Shown here piece by piece: positions 1-5,704 of a DNA stretch of 5,704 nucleotides. Source of the DNA: Chitinophagaceae bacterium (GTDB lineage: Bacteria; Bacteroidota; Bacteroidia; Chitinophagales; Chitinophagaceae). Made by a program: the position numbers and the translations under genes. Position 1 is the first letter of the stretch. Each line of letters opens with the position of its first letter. The stretch spans positions 1 through 5,704 of the forward strand of contig JADLEN010000054.1 of the NCBI GenBank assembly GCA_020846105.1, written 5' to 3'. The notes below the pieces were generated by a model, which saw only the letters and a list, made by a program, of their open reading frames with translations, had not been told where the DNA came from and searched no databases.

Positions 1-245
1 AAAGCCTTGCGCATATTCGCATTAGAGGTATTATGGGTATGGCAAGCTTTACTGATAATGAAGCACAAGTACGAACTGAAATGCAGGAAATCAATACTGT
101 TTTCGAACAGATGAAAAAGACTTTTTTTATAGGTAAAGATTATTTCGACACTTGCTCAATGGGTATGAGTGGCGACTACAAAATAGCAATAGAAGAGGGT
201 AGTACGATGGTGCGGATTGGGAGTATGTTGTTTGGGAGTAGGTAG
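1..245 (+). CDS. YggS/PROSC-family PLP homeostasis protein, C-terminal fragment (5' end outside window)
   Basis: The reading frame is open from the left edge (first full codon at base 3) to the TAG at 243-245, giving about 80 residues of a protein that normally has 220-230. It reads through IRGIMGMASFTDNEAQVR and ends in FDTCSMGMSGDYKIAIEEG followed by STMVRIGSMLFGSR. This is the hallmark end of the YggS/YBL036C/PROSC family, in which the SMGMS-x-D and VRIGS segments hold the phosphate of pyridoxal 5'-phosphate. The family has an alanine racemase-like TIM-barrel fold, carries PLP without known catalysis, and is known to buffer free PLP and affect amino acid pools in the cytoplasm. The ATG at 33 is an internal methionine, because the family signature continues upstream of it. 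I see no convincing terminator in the AT-rich gap that follows. Family assignment is very secure; the missing N-terminus, with the PLP lysine, cannot be judged here. Confidence 0.93.
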   Translation, partial: SLAHIRIRGIMGMASFTDNEAQVRTEMQEINTVFEQMKKTFFIGKDYFDTCSMGMSGDYKIAIEEGSTMVRIGSMLFGSR

Positions 246-444
246 CTTGTATTGAATTTAGCATTCCTAAATAAAGTTGCTGTTCTATAATTCAATAAAT
301 GGTAAGAGATGTTTTGGGAATTGAAAAAAATTTAAAACAAAGGCAAAAAAAATTAAATAGGCTCATGCTCTGCTTAATTATCCTCTCAGTTTTTTCGATT
401 TCTTTTCTGTTTTTTAGATATTTCTTTTCTGTGTTTAAATGTAT

Positions 445-454
445 GTCAATTGAC
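445..454. repeat. 10-bp perfect palindrome upstream of the DUF58 gene
   Basis: GTCAATTGAC is a perfect palindrome that ends 24 bases before the DUF58 start codon. It lies in the AT-rich gap 246-478, where I find no gene, no RNA gene and no clear TAnnTTTG promoter element. Its position would suit an operator, but a 10-bp palindrome can easily arise by chance in AT-rich DNA. No regulator can be named. Confidence 0.2.
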
Positions 455-478
455 TGAAAAGTAAATGATTAATTAATT

Positions 479-1381
479 ATGTTTTCCATAAAACCCACAG
501 CCGAAAACCTTGAACTCATTGCTCAGCAAGCGGTAGAGGGTTTTATTATTGGCTTGCACAAAAGCCCTTTTCACGGATTTTCGGTAGAGTTTGCCGAGCA
601 TCGGCAATACAACCCCGGCGACCCGCTACGGCATATAGATTGGCGCGTGTATGGGCGTAGTGATAAGCTTTTTGTGAAAAAATACGAAGAAGAAACCAAC
701 CTGCGTTGCTGTATTTTGCTTGACACTTCTTCTTCAATGCAATTTCCGATAGAGGCCGATAGGCTCAGTAAGTTGCAATATGGTTGTGTAGCAGCAGCAT
801 CATTATTACAATTAATGAAACGGCAATTGGATGCGAGTGCCTTGGCTTTATTTGACGAACAATTATATGCCAAAACTGAATGTCGCTCAGCTCCTTCGCA
901 CTACCGCGCCTTGACACAAGAATTGTCGCGCGTTTTTGATACAAAACAACAAAATAAATCGTCTAATATTACTCAGGCTATCCATCAAATTGCAGAGCTT
1001 ATTCATCGTCGGTCTTTGGTGGTGGTTATAAGCGATATGGTAGATGATGAGCAACAATCCGAACAACTTTTTGACGCCTTACAGCATTTGCGGTACAATA
1101 AGCATGAAGTTATTTTGCTGCATGTTTTGGACAAAAAGCAAGAATTAGAATTTGAATTTGAAAACCGGCCATACGAATTTGTAGATATGGAAACAGGCGA
1201 GCGGATGAAATTGCAACCTAGTCAAATGAAAGAGCAGTATTTGACAGAAATGCAAGCTTTTCAGAAAAGCATAGGAGAGCGGTGCTATCAATACAATATA
1301 AGTAGGGTGGCAATAGACCTGAGTGAGCCTGTAGATAAGGTTTTGCATTCTTTTTTGCTAAAAAGAAATAAAATGCAATAA
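479..1381 (+). CDS. DUF58 domain protein (von Willebrand A-like), soluble short form
   Basis: This 300-residue protein has the DUF58 core at about residues 38-74, including EFAEHRQYNPGDPLRHIDWR and the downstream KKYEEETN. It is followed by a hydrophobic strand and a MIDAS-like DTSSSM (Asp82, Ser84, Ser86; DxSxS), then VVVISDMVDD with Asp186 at a second likely metal-site position. The fold expected is a vWA-like Rossmann domain. I see no signal peptide or membrane helix, unlike the longer DUF58 proteins with two N-terminal helices, so it should be cytoplasmic. DUF58 proteins are usually encoded beside MoxR AAA+ ATPases and are thought to work with them in chaperone-like or envelope-related roles, but the molecular function is not settled. 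No moxR lies next to it here: yggS is upstream and the yceD operon downstream. The ATG at 479 is the first in frame and gives the usual N-terminal length. Its promoter is not evident. Confidence 0.9.
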   Translation: MFSIKPTAENLELIAQQAVEGFIIGLHKSPFHGFSVEFAEHRQYNPGDPLRHIDWRVYGRSDKLFVKKYEEETNLRCCILLDTSSSMQFPIEADRLSKLQYGCVAAASLLQLMKRQLDASALALFDEQLYAKTECRSAPSHYRALTQELSRVFDTKQQNKSSNITQAIHQIAELIHRRSLVVVISDMVDDEQQSEQLFDALQHLRYNKHEVILLHVLDKKQELEFEFENRPYEFVDMETGERMKLQPSQMKEQYLTEMQAFQKSIGERCYQYNISRVAIDLSEPVDKVLHSFLLKRNKMQ

Positions 1382-1398
1382 GAATTTCAGAAAATACC

Positions 1399-1406
1399 TA
1401 TCTTTG
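1399..1406 (+). promoter_or_regulatory. Bacteroidota -7 promoter element for the yceD-rpmF-plsX operon
   Basis: TATCTTTG matches the Bacteroidota sigma-factor -7 consensus TAnnTTTG. It starts 18 bases after the DUF58 stop codon. A transcript starting a few bases downstream would carry a leader of roughly 58 bases before the yceD ATG at 1471. I see no good TTTG -33 element at the expected spacing, so the call rests on the -7 box and its position. Confidence 0.6.
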
Positions 1407-1470
1407 CGCTCCGTTTGTAAAAAAATGGGAACAGTTCTTTATTAACAGCACAAACCAAATCTCTACTTTT

Positions 1471-2040
1471 ATGAAACGCAGTATGGAATTTGAATTGGCG
1501 TGGCAAGGGCTCAAAATGGGCGAGCATATTCTTGATTATCAATTGGATAGCACTTTTCTTAAAGAAAAAGGAGAGATGCCAGATGATATCACTGATATCG
1601 ATGCAAATGTGCGTTTGAAGCTAAATAAACATGAAAGTTTCTTTGAGCTTCATTTTGATATTGATGGGTACATTATAACACCTTGCGACAGATGTGGTGA
1701 TGATTTTAAGCTATCCTTATGGGATGAGTTTGATTTAATTGTCAAATTGAGTGATACGGAGATTTCTGATGAAATTTCTGAAGATGCGGATGTAGTATTT
1801 GTTCCAAGAAGTGAAACTGTGTTGGATTTGAGTAAGTGGCTTTATGAATTTTTAATATTAAGTATACCACTTCAAAGAGTTCATCCGAATGATGCGGACG
1901 GGAATAGTGAATGTAATCAGGAAGTATTGAGGTTGTTAGGAGCATATACCGAACGCCAAGACGAAAAAACAAATAATATTTGGAAAGGCTTAGATGCCAT
2001 CAAAATAGATAATAACAATAATAAAAAGCATAAAAAATAA
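1471..2040 (+). CDS. YceD/DUF177 family protein, linked to 23S rRNA/ribosome assembly
   Basis: The 189-residue product has the DUF177 layout. An N-terminal part contains FELAWQGLKMGEHILDYQLD. A central CDRC follows (Cys72 and Cys75 in a CxxC arrangement, after ITP). A conserved region reads DLSKWLYEFLILSIPLQRVH and continues into HPNDADGNSECNQEVLRLLG, with Cys148. Near the end, IWKGLDAIK corresponds to the family's W-x-x-L segment. The tail is a low-complexity run of Asn and Lys. The family is encoded directly before rpmF in most bacteria, and the plant and E. coli homologues have been linked to 23S rRNA accumulation or processing. The exact biochemical role is not established. The stop codon is six bases from the rpmF start, so the two genes are surely co-transcribed. 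The ATG at 1471 fits the usual family N-terminus; the Met at residue 5 is an alternative. Confidence 0.9.
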   Translation: MKRSMEFELAWQGLKMGEHILDYQLDSTFLKEKGEMPDDITDIDANVRLKLNKHESFFELHFDIDGYIITPCDRCGDDFKLSLWDEFDLIVKLSDTEISDEISEDADVVFVPRSETVLDLSKWLYEFLILSIPLQRVHPNDADGNSECNQEVLRLLGAYTERQDEKTNNIWKGLDAIKIDNNNNKKHKK

Positions 2041-2046
2041 ATAACA

Positions 2047-2259
2047 ATGCCAAATCCAAAACGTAGACACTCGCAACAAAGAAGCGCAAAGCGCCGTACT
2101 CACTATAAGGCAACAGCCGAAACATGGAGCTTGGATGCCGTAACTGGCGAAACGCACTTGCGTCACCGAGCCCATTGGGTAGAAGGTAAAATGTACTATC
2201 GCGGCAACGTAATTATAGACAAAACTCCAGCTACTGCTACAGATAGCACTGCTGAGTAA
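2047..2259 (+). CDS. rpmF: 50S ribosomal protein bL32, cysteine-free form
   Basis: The 70-residue basic protein opens with [20 protein letters not shown], the standard bL32 N-terminus (KRRxS and KRRTHYKA). It continues with [20 protein letters not shown], the C-terminal half as seen in many Bacteroidota. bL32 is a small component of the large ribosomal subunit. There is no cysteine anywhere in the protein, so the paired CxxC zinc site found in zinc-binding bL32 is absent; this is the C-minus type. The Ala/Thr-rich end (after VIIDK) is a short extension. It lies six bases after yceD and 33 bases before plsX. There is no strong Shine-Dalgarno sequence before the ATG, as is usual for this phylum. 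Identification is secure. Confidence 0.97.
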   Translation: MPNPKRRHSQQRSAKRRTHYKATAETWSLDAVTGETHLRHRAHWVEGKMYYRGNVIIDKTPATATDSTAE

Positions 2260-2292
2260 TATTTGTACTAAAAATTCATACTCTTTATTCCA

Positions 2293-3243
2293 ATGAATAT
2301 AGGTATCGATATGATGGGTGGCGATTTTGCACCACTCGAAGCATTTAAGGGAGTTAAGAGCTATTTTGAAAATAATAGCGATACTTCCGTTCATCTCATT
2401 CTAATAGGCGATACCCAAGCGGTGTCGCCCTTTATGTCGTTGATAGAGCCTTTTGTAGGTAGATATACCATTGTACCTTCTACGCAGATTATAGAAATGG
2501 ATGAACATCCAACAAAAGCCTTCAAAGAAAAGCCTAATTCTAGTATAGCCTTAGGCTTTGGAATGTTGGGTATGAAAAAAATTGACGCTTTTATTGGTGC
2601 TGGTAATACTGGTGCGATGTTGGTTGGTGCGATGTATTCTGTAAAAACAGTTGAAGGCGTTTCTCGACCTACGATTGCATCTTTTGTGCCTCGGCAAGAC
2701 GGTCGCTTTAATTTGCTTTTAGATGTTGGCATCAATGCCGATTGTAAACCCGAACATTTAGTACAGTTTGCCCAGTTGGGTTCTATCTATCTTGAAAAGG
2801 TAATGAATATCCAACAACCTAGAGTGTCTTTGCTCAATATCGGGGAAGAGGAAGGCAAAGGAAACCTGCTAGCTCAGGCTACCTATCCCTTGCTCAAAGA
2901 AGCTATTGGTATTAATTTTGTAGGTAATTCAGAAGGTAGAGATATTTTTAAAGACAATGCAGACATATTTGTTTGTGAAGGCTTTGTTGGTAATATTGTG
3001 CTTAAACTTGCCGAGTCTGTCTATCATATTTTCAAAGAAGAAAGAGGTGTACAAGACGATTTTCTCGATAACTTCAATTACGAGATATATGGTGGCACAC
3101 CTATTTTGGGAATCAATGCTCCAGTAATGATAGGTCATGGGATATCTTCGGCAAGGGCATTTGACAACATGATCCGCAATATTGAAATGATTGTGAAATC
3201 TGATTTAATTAATGCATTTCAAGAGGCATTTAAACCTAGATAG
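2293..3243 (+). CDS. plsX: Phosphate acyltransferase PlsX
   Basis: The product has 316 residues, a normal length for PlsX. This peripheral membrane enzyme converts acyl-ACP and phosphate to acyl-phosphate and ACP, supplying PlsY for the first acylation of glycerol-3-phosphate. Family motifs appear in order: DMMGGDFAP (6-14), EHPTKAFKEKPNSSIALG (71-88), GAGNTGAMLVGAM (102-114), LLDVGINADCKPEHL (142-156), VSLLNIGEEEGKGN (178-191), GNSEGRDI (211-218), CEGFVGNIVLKLAE (228-241) and YGGTPILGINAPVMIGHG (266-283). The ATG at 2293 puts the MNIGIDMMGGD start exactly where the family begins. It is the last gene of the yceD-rpmF-plsX unit. fabH, its frequent downstream partner, is absent, and a terminator follows within 20 bases. 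All motifs look intact, so it should be active. Confidence 0.97.
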   Translation: MNIGIDMMGGDFAPLEAFKGVKSYFENNSDTSVHLILIGDTQAVSPFMSLIEPFVGRYTIVPSTQIIEMDEHPTKAFKEKPNSSIALGFGMLGMKKIDAFIGAGNTGAMLVGAMYSVKTVEGVSRPTIASFVPRQDGRFNLLLDVGINADCKPEHLVQFAQLGSIYLEKVMNIQQPRVSLLNIGEEEGKGNLLAQATYPLLKEAIGINFVGNSEGRDIFKDNADIFVCEGFVGNIVLKLAESVYHIFKEERGVQDDFLDNFNYEIYGGTPILGINAPVMIGHGISSARAFDNMIRNIEMIVKSDLINAFQEAFKPR

Positions 3244-3260
3244 AAAATAGTTTTTCTTAA

Positions 3261-3297
3261 AAAAATGCGAATCCAATTATTTTGGATTCGCATTTTT
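3261..3297. terminator. Bidirectional intrinsic terminator between plsX and the convergent desulfurase gene
   Basis: The arms 3261-3276 and 3282-3297 form a perfect 16-bp stem (core ATGCGAATCCAA / TTGGATTCGCAT) with a 5-base loop. A run of seven A at 3259-3265 and a T run at 3293-3297 give a U tract on either strand. It starts 18 bases after the plsX stop and lies 116 bases beyond the desulfurase stop, so it can end transcription from both sides. The interval 3298-3413 holds nothing else that I can identify. Confidence 0.85.
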
Positions 3298-3413
3298 ATT
3301 TATACTGTTAATTAATCGATTCTTCGGCCATATTATAAGAGTTTTTGCCGTCATTTATCTTTTTTATATTAAAATTATAATGCGACTAAGTCTTGATATT
3401 TGCATTTAAGCAA

Positions 3414-4547
3414 TTAGGTTAATGTCTTCAATTTTTCTAGCACTATATCTAATTCTTCTTTCGTATTATTTTTACAAAATGAGAACCTTATCGGTGCAAT
3501 ATCTGTTGCCTTATTGCACCACAGCTCTTTGATAACATGGCTTACACTTGTGGTGCCACTAGAGCATGCGCTACCGCCGCTTACGCATATACCCGCCATA
3601 TCCAAGTTGAATAAAAGCAATTCAGACTTTTCGGTTCTAGGAAAACAAACATTGAGTATCGTATAAAGTGAGTGTCCTAAAGCATCACCGTTTACCGTTA
3701 CGTTTTCAAAATCACTAATTAATTTGTCGTAAAAGTATTGTTTTAGGGATTGTATGTATTTGCTATCGGTATCATATTGCTCCATTGCAATTTCTAGTGC
3801 TTTTGCAAAACCTACTATACCATATAGGTTTTCGGTACCTGCACGCATGTTGCGTTCCTGTGACCCTCCCTGCAAAAGCGGCTTAATACTTATTGAAGAA
3901 TTTATATATAAAATGCCAACTCCTTTCGGGCCATGAAATTTATGTCCTGAGGCACTAGCAAAATGTACTTTTAACGCTGAAAAATTTATTGGGTAATGAC
4001 CAATTGTTTGTACCATGTCGCAATGGAATAGTGCGTTATATTTCTCGCAAATAGCTCCAACAGCCACAATATCCAATAAATTACCCACCTCATTATTGGC
4101 ATGCATCAGGCTCACCAATGTCTTTTCAGTAGATTCTGATAGTAGCTCCTCAAGGTGTGGTAAATCTATATGTCCGTTAGGCAATATTTTTACATGACTA
4201 AGTTTTACGTTTCTATCTTTTGCAATTTCATCTGTGCAATGCAGGGTTGCATGATGTTCTATTGGGGAGGTTATTATTTGTTTACAATCCAAATCCCTAA
4301 TTGCAGCTGTTATAGCAGTATTGCTACTTTCGGTGCCACCTGATGTAAAGAAGATTTCTCCAGGTGATACACCTAATAATTTCGCCACTGATTTTCGTGC
4401 ATTTTCAATGCCCATTTTTGTTTCTCGGCCAAAAGAATATATTGAAGAGGGGTTGCCAAATTTTTCAATGAAATAGGGCATCATTGCTTCTAAAACTTCT
4501 GGAGATAATGCGGTTGTAGCGGCATTGTCAAGGTATATTCTATTCAT
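3414..4547 (-). CDS. Cysteine desulfurase, group I NifS/IscS-like
   Basis: The 377-residue PLP enzyme starts MNRIYLDNAATTALSPEV, the usual start of the family. It carries GGTESSN (70-76) for the PLP phosphate, EHHA (97-100) with the ring-stacking His, HANNEVG (149-155), CDMVQ (176-180; Asp177 and Gln180 contact the cofactor), SGHKFHGPKGVG (200-211) with the Schiff-base Lys203, RAGTEN (235-240), and the mobile loop SGGSACSSG (323-331) with catalytic Cys328. It turns L-cysteine into alanine plus a protein persulfide, used for Fe-S clusters or tRNA thiolation. No iscU, iscR, suf or mnmA gene is adjacent, so the acceptor cannot be told from context. An in-frame TTG ten codons upstream (4575-4577) could extend the frame. 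I reject it because that TTG lies inside the -7 promoter box and the added residues match nothing in the family. The gene is monocistronic as far as the window shows. Confidence 0.95.
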   Translation of the reverse strand: MNRIYLDNAATTALSPEVLEAMMPYFIEKFGNPSSIYSFGRETKMGIENARKSVAKLLGVSPGEIFFTSGGTESSNTAITAAIRDLDCKQIITSPIEHHATLHCTDEIAKDRNVKLSHVKILPNGHIDLPHLEELLSESTEKTLVSLMHANNEVGNLLDIVAVGAICEKYNALFHCDMVQTIGHYPINFSALKVHFASASGHKFHGPKGVGILYINSSISIKPLLQGGSQERNMRAGTENLYGIVGFAKALEIAMEQYDTDSKYIQSLKQYFYDKLISDFENVTVNGDALGHSLYTILNVCFPRTEKSELLLFNLDMAGICVSGGSACSSGTTSVSHVIKELWCNKATDIAPIRFSFCKNNTKEELDIVLEKLKTLT

Positions 4548-4574
4548 AATTTGATTGTAACTGCAATAAAGGCG

Positions 4575-4582
4575 CAAAGGTA
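4575..4582 (-). promoter_or_regulatory. Bacteroidota -7 promoter element for the cysteine desulfurase gene
   Basis: Read on the minus strand, 4582 to 4575 is TACCTTTG, matching the consensus TAnnTTTG. The likely start of transcription is a few bases downstream, leaving a leader of about 20 bases before the ATG at 4547. At a spacing of 19 bases upstream lies TTAG (4605-4602), one mismatch from the TTTG -33 element. That region also falls inside the 12-bp inverted-repeat arm at 4595-4606. Confidence 0.65.
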
Positions 4583-4594
4583 AACTATTATTAA

Positions 4595-4638
4595 TTTTAT
4601 GCTAATTGAAACTTGTTAATTTATGTATTAGCATAAAA
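4595..4638. repeat. 12-bp perfect inverted repeat covering the -33 region of the desulfurase promoter
   Basis: TTTTATGCTAAT at 4595-4606 is the exact reverse complement of ATTAGCATAAAA at 4627-4638, with 20 bases between them. The arm centres are 32 bp apart, close to three helical turns. The proximal arm overlaps the expected -33 position of the desulfurase promoter, and the distal arm abuts the terminator stem of the upstream gene. It could be a paired operator or a second, weak AT-rich hairpin behind the main terminator. I cannot choose between these from sequence. Confidence 0.5.
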
Positions 4639-4680
4639 ACAATAAGCGGTTTTAAAAAAAATTAAAACCGCTTATTGTTT
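4637..4680 (-). terminator. Intrinsic terminator of the M48 protease transcript
   Basis: The arms 4637-4655 and 4662-4680 form a perfect 19-bp stem (core AATAAGCGGTTTTAA) around a 6-base loop. On the minus strand the stem runs into TTGTTTTTATG, giving a U tract. It begins 17 bases beyond the stop codon of the M48 protease gene. It separates that unit from the desulfurase gene, which agrees with the latter having its own promoter. Confidence 0.85.
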
Positions 4681-4697
4681 GATGAAATAAATGTCAG

Positions 4698-5504
4698 CTA
4701 TAATAGACTTTTGAACCTTGCATAATCAGTGGTATTTTCTGATTCGTCAATAGTTGCACTACAAGCACCTTCTGATGCAAATTTTTGTATATTTTTTACT
4801 CTATTGTCGGGATTAGGGTGAGTGCTTAGGAATGCAGGAGGTGTAGCACTACCTTGATCTATTATTTTTTGAAAAAAATTGGCTGCACCATCGGCATGAT
4901 ATTTACTCGGGCATAGGTATTTTACAGAATATTCGTCAGCTTGGCTTTCGTCTGTGCGGCTAAATTGCAGTGTTACTAATTGCGAGCCTATTTGGGATAA
5001 AAGGCCTTGGTTTTTACCCAAAACAACATCTAGCATTGTTTGTACGCCGTACTGCTTAGTAAGTTGAGTGGTGCTGTGTCTTTTGTCGGCATGTGCCATT
5101 TCGTGACCCATTACGCCTGCTAATGAAGATTTATTATCAAGGTATTTTATAAGTCCTGTATATACATAAATATAACCTCCGGGTGTGCAAAATGCATTTT
5201 GTACATCATCATTTTTAATGATTTTTACCTCCCAATTGAAGTCGTCTTTATGGGTTACTTGGCCGGCATTTAAGATGTCGTCTCTTAGCTTGTAAATATA
5301 GGCGTAAGCTTCAGCATGTGTACTAGGGTCAAGAATAGGGAATTGTGCTGGGTCTGCTTCTATTTGCCCTTTGGTTTGTAGGCCTAGTTGTTTGTCATCC
5401 TCAACAGAAAAAATATTAAGACCAACCCCATCCTTTCCACACCCATTAAGTATTAACGTCGCAGACATTAATGAGTAAAAGCTTATCAATTTTAATTTTT
5501 TCAT
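4698..5504 (-). CDS. M48-family zinc metalloprotease, lipoprotein (BepA/LoiP-like)
   Basis: The 268-residue product starts with a lipoprotein signal peptide: basic MKKLKLISF, a hydrophobic stretch, and the lipobox LNGC with acylated Cys22. The mature part has NAFCTPGGYIYVYTGL (103-118), typical of M48 enzymes. Next comes the zinc motif HEMAH (134-138; His134, Glu135, His138) inside GVMGHEMAHADKRHS. Then SRTDESQADEYSV follows, where Glu186 is the likely third zinc ligand and Asp190 completes ExxxD, and finally STHPNPDNRV (227-236). The layout matches the periplasmic M48 group of BepA and LoiP, which degrade or assist folding of outer membrane proteins. There is no TPR domain after the protease domain, so it is closer to the short form. 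It is expected to be tethered in the periplasm or on the outer membrane. The ATG at 5504 is fixed by the signal peptide. It lies 24 bases after the desaturase gene and probably shares its promoter. Confidence 0.94.
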   Translation of the reverse strand: MKKLKLISFYSLMSATLILNGCGKDGVGLNIFSVEDDKQLGLQTKGQIEADPAQFPILDPSTHAEAYAYIYKLRDDILNAGQVTHKDDFNWEVKIIKNDDVQNAFCTPGGYIYVYTGLIKYLDNKSSLAGVMGHEMAHADKRHSTTQLTKQYGVQTMLDVVLGKNQGLLSQIGSQLVTLQFSRTDESQADEYSVKYLCPSKYHADGAANFFQKIIDQGSATPPAFLSTHPNPDNRVKNIQKFASEGACSATIDESENTTDYARFKSLL

Positions 5505-5528
5505 AGTAGCTCGTTAATAACTATTTTA

Positions 5529-5704
5529 TTAGGCCATTGATAATTTATATTCTTTCAAGCTTATCATTCTTTGTAATTCAGGATCCCATATTTTCAATTT
5601 GAAACAAGCAATCATGTCTTTTATTCCCAAAGTGGTGACATTTGCCATTTGCAGTTCTTTAATGTTTTTGTAGGCCTCTGGTAAGCGGTAAAAAGGAATA
5701 CGTG
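5529..5704 (-). CDS. Membrane fatty acid desaturase, C-terminal fragment (5' end outside window)
   Basis: On the minus strand a frame is open from the right edge (first full codon at 5702-5700) to the TAA at 5531-5529, giving 57 residues. It begins RIPFYRLPEAYKNIKELQMA and continues through TTLGIKDMIACFKLKIWDPE to QRMISLKEYKLSMA. In bacterial di-iron membrane desaturases the last histidine box, HHxHH, is followed by LSPRIPxYxLxxA, and the protein ends with a segment like SIKCxRLKLWDE-x-x-RMV. The fragment matches that tail. The enzyme would put double bonds into acyl chains of membrane lipids. The histidine boxes and membrane helices lie beyond the window, so activity and specificity cannot be judged. 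The gene leads into the M48 lipoprotein gene after 24 bases, suggesting one transcript. The family call rests on remembered tail patterns and is less certain than the others. Confidence 0.7.
   Translation of the reverse strand, partial: RIPFYRLPEAYKNIKELQMANVTTLGIKDMIACFKLKIWDPELQRMISLKEYKLSMA

Noticed and set aside
250..297. 9-bp inverted repeat TATTGAATT (250-258) / AATTCAATA (289-297) just after the yggS stop
   Set aside because: The 30-base loop, very AT-rich arms and lack of a following T run make it a poor terminator; such a repeat is likely by chance at this base composition.
571..873. Minus-strand open frame of about 100 codons inside the DUF58 gene
   Set aside because: It lies wholly antisense to a well-conserved gene, its translation resembles no family, and it has no promoter or start context.
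1990..2735. Two minus-strand open frames (1990-2394 and 2391-2735) opposite yceD, rpmF and plsX
   Set aside because: They overlap three securely identified genes on the other strand and their translations show no domain or family motif.
3314..3321. Palindrome AATCGATT in the convergent intergenic region
   Set aside because: Eight bases is expected by chance in this AT-rich stretch and no promoter lies next to it.
3276..3355. Possible 25-residue minus-strand peptide (MTAKTLIIWPKNRL...) between the desulfurase stop and plsX
   Set aside because: It runs into the bidirectional terminator stem, has no recognisable similarity and no ribosome binding signal; it looks like a chance frame.
3754..4197. 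Two 60-codon plus-strand frames opposite the desulfurase gene
   Set aside because: They are antisense to conserved catalytic segments of the desulfurase and have no recognisable product.

Overview
The window looks like chromosomal core sequence from an AT-rich member of the Bacteroidota. Three things point there. Two promoters carry the phylum's TAnnTTTG -7 element. Start codons lack clear GGAGG-type ribosome binding sites. The protein families and their order (DUF177/YceD, bL32, PlsX) are typical of the group. I cannot place it below phylum level.

Layout, left to right. Bases 1-245 hold the 3' end of a YggS-type PLP-binding protein gene. An AT-rich gap of 233 bases (246-478) has no gene I can support. 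A stand-alone DUF58 (von Willebrand A-like) gene fills 479-1381. A -7 element at 1399-1406 then opens a tight + strand operon: yceD/DUF177 (1471-2040), rpmF for ribosomal protein bL32 (2047-2259) and plsX (2293-3243). A 16-bp perfect hairpin at 3261-3297 ends this operon. It lies between plsX and the convergent minus-strand gene, so it probably works in both directions.

The right half reads on the minus strand. A group I (NifS/IscS-like) cysteine desulfurase occupies 3414-4547, with its own promoter at 4575-4582. Behind that promoter are a 12-bp inverted repeat (4595-4638) and a strong 19-bp hairpin (4637-4680). The hairpin terminates the upstream unit, an M48-family zinc metalloprotease lipoprotein (4698-5504). 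At the right edge (5529-5704) is the C-terminal end of a membrane fatty acid desaturase, only 24 bases upstream of the protease gene and probably co-transcribed with it.

The yceD-rpmF-plsX unit joins a ribosomal protein to the start of phospholipid synthesis. The desaturase and the envelope lipoprotein protease also fit membrane upkeep. YggS and the desulfurase are both PLP proteins but sit in separate units. I see no mobile element, CRISPR array, tRNA, rRNA or defence system, and nothing that amounts to a new multi-gene system. The most useful observations are a start-codon correction for the desulfurase, the paired inverted repeats upstream of it, and the lack of fabH after plsX.
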